DNA from: DATAOG01 sp963753685
GTDB taxonomy: Bacteria > Pseudomonadota > Alphaproteobacteria > Geminicoccales > Geminicoccaceae
Direction of reading: 5' to 3'
DNA length: 64,000 nt
Assembly: GCA_963753685.1 (NCBI GenBank)
Contig: CAVWDE010000027.1
Coordinates: 62,001 to 126,000, forward strand
Shown: positions 59,245 through 64,000 of the stretch, one piece after another
How the letters are laid out: every line of letters begins with the position of its first letter
Position numbering within the stretch: position 1 is the first letter of the stretch
Notes under the pieces: generated by a model
Told to the model about the DNA's origin: nothing
Seen by the model: the letters and a program-made list of their open reading frames with translations, nothing else
Databases searched by the model: none
Position numbers and translations under genes: made by a program

Positions 59245-59718
59245 ATGACCCTGCTCTACCTCGAGGACTTGGAGGTGGGCCGCTCCTTCACGAGCGGGTC
59301 GCTCACGGTGACCGAGGCCGGGATCAAGGCCTTCGCCGCCGAGTTCGACCCGCAGCCCTTCCACCTCGACGATGCGAAGGCGCAGGCCAGCCTGTTCGGC
59401 GGCCTCGCCGCCAGCGGCTGGCACACGGCGGCGCTCACGATGCGCCTCCTGGTCGAGGGCGGCGCGCCGCTCGCGGGCGGCATCCTCGGCGCCGGCGGAG
59501 AGATCGCCTGGCCGCGGCCGACCCGCCCGGGCGACGTGCTGACGGTGGTCTCGGACGTGCTGGCGGTGACCCCCTCGCGCTCGCGCCCCGATCGCGGCAT
59601 GATCACGCTGCGCAGCGAGACCCGCAATCAGCAGGGCGAGACCGTGCAGATCCTGACCGCCCGGCTCGTGGTCCCGCGCCGCCCGTCGATGCCGGAACAG
59701 AGCCCGGGCGCGGCTTGA
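59245..59718 (+). CDS. MaoC family dehydratase
   Basis: A 157-residue single hot-dog-fold protein. The hydratase motif is FDPQPFHLDDAKA, giving the catalytic Asp and His of (R)-specific enoyl-CoA hydratases, then LFGGLAASGWHTAAL. ATG 59245 gives a normal start; GTG 59236 overlapping the previous stop is an alternative. It is co-transcribed with the aldo/keto reductase. Confidence 0.88.
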   Translation: MTLLYLEDLEVGRSFTSGSLTVTEAGIKAFAAEFDPQPFHLDDAKAQASLFGGLAASGWHTAALTMRLLVEGGAPLAGGILGAGGEIAWPRPTRPGDVLTVVSDVLAVTPSRSRPDRGMITLRSETRNQQGETVQILTARLVVPRRPSMPEQSPGAA

Positions 59719-59855
59719 CCCGGACGGAGCCTGCCCCGCTTACAGATGAGATCTGCGCCTCAAATCGCAACCTGAAGCAGTCGCCCTCCCGGCCGCGCGG
59801 TGCTAGTCTCGCCCTCCCTTGTGAGGGCGGACAACGAGGCCAGGGAGGCTCGAGC

Positions 59856-60962
59856 ATGCGCAAGATCGTCGACACGATTCTTCCGACCACCATGGTCGGC
59901 TCGTACCCACGGCCGCACTGGTTCAACTACCAGCTGCTCGGGCGCGACCCCCGGGTCGCGTTCAAGCACGAGCCGCACGAGGAGGCCTACGCGGATGCCA
60001 CCCGGGTGATCATCCAGGACCAGGAGGAGGCCGGCCTCGACATCGTCTGCGACGGCCAGATGTACTTCGACGACTACATCGGCTCGATCGGCTCGTTCTG
60101 CTGGTACATGTACGAACGGATTCCAGGTTTCGACCCGGCGAAGGAAGAGCACCCGGCGGCGGTCGACGCCGCCACCATGACCAAGGAGATCATGCTGCTC
60201 TCGGACTGGGGCGGCGTCGTCAACAGCGGCCCGATCGGCGATAAGGCGGCACTCCGTCTGGTCGACTTCTACAAGCTCGCCAAACGCTATGCCACCCGGC
60301 CGCTCAAGGTCTCGGTCGGCGCCGGCCCGGTCAATCTCGCCTGGCACGTCTACTTCAAACATTACAAGGACCCGCGCGAGCTGTCCTATGCGCTGGCGCC
60401 GATCTTCAATGCCGAGATGCAGGCACTCGCGACCGCTGGCGCCAATTTCCTCCAATACGAAGACCTCGGCGCCTGGCTGCCCCTGTTCACCAAGAACACC
60501 GACGACTTCAAGTGGATCGGCGATGTCGTCACCAAGTGCATCGGGGGTGTCGATGCCAAGATCGCCTGGCATTTCTGCTACGGCAACGCCTGGGGCAACC
60601 GCCTGTCGGGACTGTTCCCGTCGGGCTACGAATCGGTTCTGCCGTATTTCTACGACCTGCCGATCGACCAGTTCGTGCTCGACTTCGCCAACCGCGACAT
60701 GGTCGACATCGCAGCCCTCAAGGACCTGCCCAAGGACAAGGAGGTCGCAATCGGCGTGATCGACGTGCGCACCAGCATGATCGAGACGCCCGAGGAGGTC
60801 GCGGCCCGCATCCGCAAGGTGATCGAGGTGGTGCCGCCCGAGCGCGTCTACCTCACCACCGACTGCGGCATGAAACCGCTCGCCCGCATCGTCGCGCGCA
60901 TGAAGCTGAAGGCGCTCGCCGACGGCGCCGCGATCGTCCGCAAGGAGCTCGGCCACGGCTGA
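59856..60962 (+). CDS. MetE-like cobalamin-independent methionine synthase family protein
   Basis: A 368-residue protein of the UROD/MetE-like barrel family. The zinc ligands are His239 and Cys241 in AWHFCYG and Cys337 in TTDCGMKP, as in the catalytic half of MetE and in epoxyalkane:coenzyme M transferases. It lacks the N-terminal half of full MetE. GGGAGG lies seven bases before ATG 59856. An inverted repeat GCCCTC/GAGGGC (59811-59828) sits in its leader. It likely transfers a group to a thiol; the thiol is unknown. Confidence 0.85.
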   Translation: MRKIVDTILPTTMVGSYPRPHWFNYQLLGRDPRVAFKHEPHEEAYADATRVIIQDQEEAGLDIVCDGQMYFDDYIGSIGSFCWYMYERIPGFDPAKEEHPAAVDAATMTKEIMLLSDWGGVVNSGPIGDKAALRLVDFYKLAKRYATRPLKVSVGAGPVNLAWHVYFKHYKDPRELSYALAPIFNAEMQALATAGANFLQYEDLGAWLPLFTKNTDDFKWIGDVVTKCIGGVDAKIAWHFCYGNAWGNRLSGLFPSGYESVLPYFYDLPIDQFVLDFANRDMVDIAALKDLPKDKEVAIGVIDVRTSMIETPEEVAARIRKVIEVVPPERVYLTTDCGMKPLARIVARMKLKALADGAAIVRKELGHG

Positions 60963-61002
60963 CGGCCGGCGCTCGCAGCCCGCTGCATGCTCGTCGCCTC
61001 GC

Positions 61003-61266
61003 TCATTGGGTCGGCGCGGCACCTGCGCCGACCCGGCACGCGTCCGGGCGGGGCTTCGAGCCGCGTAGCGCGATCGGCACCTTGCAGTTGTTGACCCGCT
61101 GCTCGTCGCTGGCCTTGTTCACGAGCCGCTCCTTGGCGGTCCGGGTCGGCGGCACCTGGAGTTGGCTCGCCACGCGCGGCCCGGGCAAGGGATCGGCCGT
61201 CGAGGCGACCTCCACACGTACCGCGGGCGTCAGCATCAAGACCACTGCGACGAAGGCCGATATCAT
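61003..61266 (-). CDS. Small secreted protein of unknown function
   Basis: An 87-residue protein starting with a probable Sec signal peptide (MISAFVAVVLMLTPAV, cleaved near EVA-STA). The mature part contains KASDEQRVNNCKVPIALR and a second Cys in RPDAC, so one disulfide is possible. I cannot name a family. It is convergent with the MetE-like gene (40 bp) and shows normal codon use. Real-gene status is likely but not proven. Confidence 0.55.
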   Translation of the reverse strand: MISAFVAVVLMLTPAVRVEVASTADPLPGPRVASQLQVPPTRTAKERLVNKASDEQRVNNCKVPIALRGSKPRPDACRVGAGAAPTQ

Positions 61267-61406
61267 CCTGGCATTTCCGGGAGTGCGGGCGAACCGTGGC
61301 TACCTCGCCAGAGATTCGCTTGCGCGGCCACCCGAAACTTGCGCCTCGCCTCTAGCCGCCGGTCAGGCGACGCGGTGATGCGGCCCGCGGCCCGCGCCAA
61401 CCGATC

Positions 61407-62363
61407 TCACTTGATCGCGAGTGGGGTGAGCGGCGAGCCGGTGCCGTGGGTGATGTTCAAGGGCGCGGCGGTGAAGAAGAACTCGAAGGTCTGGTCGGCG
61501 GCGCACTCGGCGGCCAGCTCCTTGACGTAGAACATCTCGCCGTGGACCACGCCCATCGCCGGGATCGTCACCCAGTGCAGCGGCTGGCTTAAGCCCTCGA
61601 CCTCGTTGGGCCGGACCTCGATGCCCCAGGTGTCGCTGCAGATCATGGCGATCTCCTTCTCGTACAGCCATTCGCAGGTCTCGAACGCCAGGCCGGGCGC
61701 CTCGCCGCCGGCGTAGCGGCCCCACTCGCCCCGAGCCAGGCGCTCCTCCATCTGGCCGGTGCGGATGATCAGGAAGTCGCCGCGCCGGACCTCGACCCGC
61801 TGGGCCGCGACGGTCCGCTCGAGGTCCTCGGTCGTGATCGGAGTGCCGTCCTCGAGAAAGTCGACGCCCTTGTGGCGGGCGATGTCGAGCAGGACGCCGC
61901 GCCCGACCATCTTGCCGATCACGTGCTCGATGCCGCACTTCTTGGCGCCCCGGCAGTCGACCAGGCGGCAGTCGTAGCCGTTCCACATCTGCTCGCCCAT
62001 GAAGATGTGGGCGAGCGCATCGCAATGGGTCGCGCACTGCGCCGGCATGTGCACCGCATCGTCGGCGTAGCGCAGCCCCGGGACCTCGTCGTGCTTGCCG
62101 GCGACCGCGTCGGTGCCGGTCGCGAGCATGGTGTGGATCGGGTTCCAGCGGCCGCCCCAGAGCCCCGCCTGCGGCCCGTTCTGGTCGAGCGGCAGGCCAA
62201 GCGGGAACACCTGGCCGCGCCGCACGAGGCGCGCCGCGCCCACGATGTCCTCGGGCGTGACGAAGTTGAGCGCGCCCAGCTCATCGTCCGGCCCCCAGCG
62301 GCCCCAGTTCTTCAACCGCTCGGCGGTCTCGAGCACGTCCTGCCGGCTGTACCGCTTCGCCAT
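61407..62363 (-). CDS. Cyclase family protein (kynurenine formamidase-like)
   Basis: A 318-residue metal-dependent hydrolase of the cyclase/KynB family. The metal-binding motif is QCATHCDALAH, matching HxGTHxDxPxH with variation, and WGIEVRPNE carries a later conserved acid. It is longer than KynB (about 210 residues) and belongs to the larger cyclase branch. ATG 62363 is the first reasonable start. The family includes kynurenine formamidase, which makes anthranilate precursors, but this branch is not diagnostic for it. Confidence 0.88.
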   Translation of the reverse strand: MAKRYSRQDVLETAERLKNWGRWGPDDELGALNFVTPEDIVGAARLVRRGQVFPLGLPLDQNGPQAGLWGGRWNPIHTMLATGTDAVAGKHDEVPGLRYADDAVHMPAQCATHCDALAHIFMGEQMWNGYDCRLVDCRGAKKCGIEHVIGKMVGRGVLLDIARHKGVDFLEDGTPITTEDLERTVAAQRVEVRRGDFLIIRTGQMEERLARGEWGRYAGGEAPGLAFETCEWLYEKEIAMICSDTWGIEVRPNEVEGLSQPLHWVTIPAMGVVHGEMFYVKELAAECAADQTFEFFFTAAPLNITHGTGSPLTPLAIK

Positions 62364-62675
62364 CGCGATGCCTCCCCCTGCTGGCCGATTGCGCTCCGGG
62401 TCCCGACCCCGGTCTTGGCTGCCTCGTCACCATAGCCCTGAAACCATGGCGCCTCGTCATCGTCGCCTGGACATGGCGGCCTCGCCCCGGTCGCATGAAA
62501 ACGATGCGGCGCGGCCAATCATTCGTCAACCATGGGTCCCGGGCTGTGCCTGCGCCGCCCCGGGGTGACGCGCCGACCTTGCCCGTCACCCGCGCCGGCG
62601 CAACTGACGCCGCATTGGCGACCGGGTGAGTTCGGCAGTATGATCGGACACTCCGGATTTTCAGGAGGAATGATT
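62364..62675 (+). promoter_or_regulatory. Intergenic region with promoter of the binding-protein gene
   Basis: 312 bp between the divergent cyclase and the binding-protein gene. TTGGCG (62615-62620) and TATGAT (62639-62644), 18 bp apart, form a good promoter candidate; transcription would start near 62651, about 25 bp before ATG 62676. AGGAGG at 62663-62668 is its ribosome site. The remaining part shows no gene. Confidence 0.5.
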
Positions 62676-64000
62676 ATGCGCAGCCGAGCCTTCGTCCTGG
62701 CCGCAGCGCTGATCCTGGCGTCGCCCGGTGCCCGGGCGGCTGACCTCGTGGTGTGGTGGGAGCAGGGGTTCAATGCCGAGGAGGACGCTGCGGTCCGGGA
62801 GGTCATCGCCGCCTTCGAGCAGAAGACCGGCAAGCAGGTCGAGCTCGACCTGCCGTCGCACGATGACATCGAGGCCAGGATCGTCGCCGCGGTTGCGGCC
62901 GGACAGCCGCCCGATTTCCTGTTCGGCTTCAGCACGGACTACTACTACGGCCAATGGGCCGACGAGGACCGGCTGATCGACCTCTCGGACGTGATCGGGC
63001 CGTTCGCAAGCCTGTTCGACCCGGACGCGATCCGCTACGCCACGCTGCTCGACAGGGCCACGGGCCGTCGTGCCATCTACGCGCTACCGATCGCGTTCTC
63101 GACCTACAATGTCCACGTCTGGAAGAGCCTGCTCGAGCAGGCCGGGTTCACCCTCGCCGACGTTCCCAAGCAGTGGGAGGCGTTCTGGTCGTTCTGGTGC
63201 GACCGGGTGCAGCCGGCGGTGCGCAAGGCCCGCGGCCGCGACGACATCTACGGCGTTGCCCTGGCCATGTCGACCGCCTCGGGCGACACGGACGGCGGGA
63301 TCCAGCAGTTCAGGGACGCCTACGAGGCCGACTACGTGACCGGCGAGGGCAAGCTCATCATCGACGACCCGGAGGTCAGGCGCAGGCTCATCAGGGCCAT
63401 GGACAGCTATACGGCCATCTACCGCAAGGGCTGCACCCCGCCCGACGCGGTGGGATGGGATGACTTTGGAAACAACCATGCGTTCCTCGCGCAGACCGTC
63501 GTCATGACCGTGAACGGGACGCTCTCGATCCCGAACGCGCTCCGGGCCAAGCGCCCGGAGGACTACTACAAGAACACGGCGACGATCGAGTGGCCGGATG
63601 GCGCCGACGGCCAACCGCTCGCCATCGAGATCGGCTTCTTTTCGGCCGTGACCTTCAAGGCTGGCGGCCATGTTCCTCTGGCCAAGGAGTTCGTCGACTT
63701 TCTGGTGGCCGATGGCTGGCTCGCGCACTATCTCGACTTCTCCGGTGACCGCTACCTGCCGTCGATGCCGAAGCTGCTCGATTCGCCGTTCTGGCTCGAT
63801 CCGAGCGACCCGCACCGCATGGCGGCGGCCATGCAATTCCTGACCCGCCCGCGCGACCCATTTTTAGAGGTCGCGTCGCGTGATTGGCGATACGTACGGG
63901 TGCCGCGCGAGAACGTCTGGGGCAACGCCGTGCACCGCGTCGTCACCGAAGGCATCAGCCCCGAGCGGGCGGTCGACGAGGCGATCGCCCGGATCAAGCA
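62676..64000 (+). CDS. ABC transporter extracellular substrate-binding protein (family 1, sugar type), 3' partial
   Basis: From ATG 62676 the frame is open to the right edge (441 codons) and not yet stopped, so the gene is incomplete. The Sec signal peptide (MRSRAFVLAAALILASPGAR, cleaved near ARA-ADL) precedes LVVWWEQGFNAEEDAAVREV, the usual start of carbohydrate-type family 1 binding proteins. AGGAGG lies seven bases before the ATG. Its permeases are presumably to the right of the window. The ligand is unknown. Confidence 0.88.
   Translation, partial: MRSRAFVLAAALILASPGARAADLVVWWEQGFNAEEDAAVREVIAAFEQKTGKQVELDLPSHDDIEARIVAAVAAGQPPDFLFGFSTDYYYGQWADEDRLIDLSDVIGPFASLFDPDAIRYATLLDRATGRRAIYALPIAFSTYNVHVWKSLLEQAGFTLADVPKQWEAFWSFWCDRVQPAVRKARGRDDIYGVALAMSTASGDTDGGIQQFRDAYEADYVTGEGKLIIDDPEVRRRLIRAMDSYTAIYRKGCTPPDAVGWDDFGNNHAFLAQTVVMTVNGTLSIPNALRAKRPEDYYKNTATIEWPDGADGQPLAIEIGFFSAVTFKAGGHVPLAKEFVDFLVADGWLAHYLDFSGDRYLPSMPKLLDSPFWLDPSDPHRMAAAMQFLTRPRDPFLEVASRDWRYVRVPRENVWGNAVHRVVTEGISPERAVDEAIARIK

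Noticed and set aside
59811..59828. Riboswitch before the MetE-like gene
   Set aside because: Only one 6-bp hairpin is visible; the conserved cores of SAM or cobalamin riboswitches are not there.
62441..62540. Another copy of the dispersed palindromic element
   Set aside because: It shares only short words such as GGTCGCATG and CGTCAACCATGG; arms and flanks do not align.

Overview
The window is about 64 kb of very GC-rich bacterial chromosome with dense, mostly co-oriented operons. Gene content suggests a soil- or water-type chemoorganotrophic alphaproteobacterium: several ABC importers for amino-acid-, polyamine- and sugar-like solutes, aerobic CoA-thioester aromatic degradation, a form I CO dehydrogenase, and many SDR, enoyl-CoA hydratase and aldo/keto reductase genes. 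The taxonomic call is inference from gene style; no rRNA or tRNA gene was recognised.

Layout. 1-2.8 kb: end of a GGDEF-EAL protein, then an aldo/keto reductase. 2.8-7.4 kb: a GntR-led catabolic operon of unknown substrate (Fe(II)/2-oxoglutarate dioxygenase, SAF-domain oxidoreductase, SnoaL-like protein, Zn alcohol dehydrogenase). 7.4-9.4 kb: a hydantoinase B-type gene and a GYD protein. 9.4-14 kb: complete LIV-type ABC importer. 14.3-18.1 kb: two half-transporters forming a heterodimeric ABC exporter. 18.1-20.4 kb: an SDR and a secreted TPR protein. 20.4-21.6 kb: an insertion-sequence graveyard. 21.6-25.4 kb: coxMSL of a form I CO dehydrogenase. 25.8-33.5 kb: a complete aerobic 2-aminobenzoyl-CoA (anthranilate) operon. 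33.5-36.5 kb: split transketolase and a hydrolase. 36.5-37.1 kb: an octanucleotide repeat array and a dispersed palindromic element. 37-41.3 kb: bicupin, degenerate SDR, HerA-like ATPase. 41.5-44.2 kb: enoyl-CoA hydratase, class II photolyase, unknown protein. 44.6-49.3 kb: polyamine-type ABC importer with an embedded GST gene. 49.7-54.3 kb: second LIV-type importer. 54.4-55.1 kb: HigBA-type toxin-antitoxin. 55-64 kb: Uma2, flavin-nucleotide-binding protein, TetR/SDR divergent from AKR/MaoC, MetE-like enzyme, small secreted protein, cyclase, and the start of a sugar-type binding protein that runs off the right edge.

How the parts fit. The importers and catabolic operons look like a scavenging lifestyle: anthranilate is activated by a CoA ligase, dearomatised by a fused monooxygenase/reductase, deaminated (RidA-like) and beta-oxidised, while CO oxidation could supply extra electrons. 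The cox and anthranilate operons are divergent from one 371-bp control region.

Notable: six conserved genes carry single-base frameshifts that a one-base correction repairs exactly, so consensus errors should be excluded before calling them pseudogenes. A roughly 155-bp palindromic repeat occurs as two full copies and one half copy in intergenic DNA.
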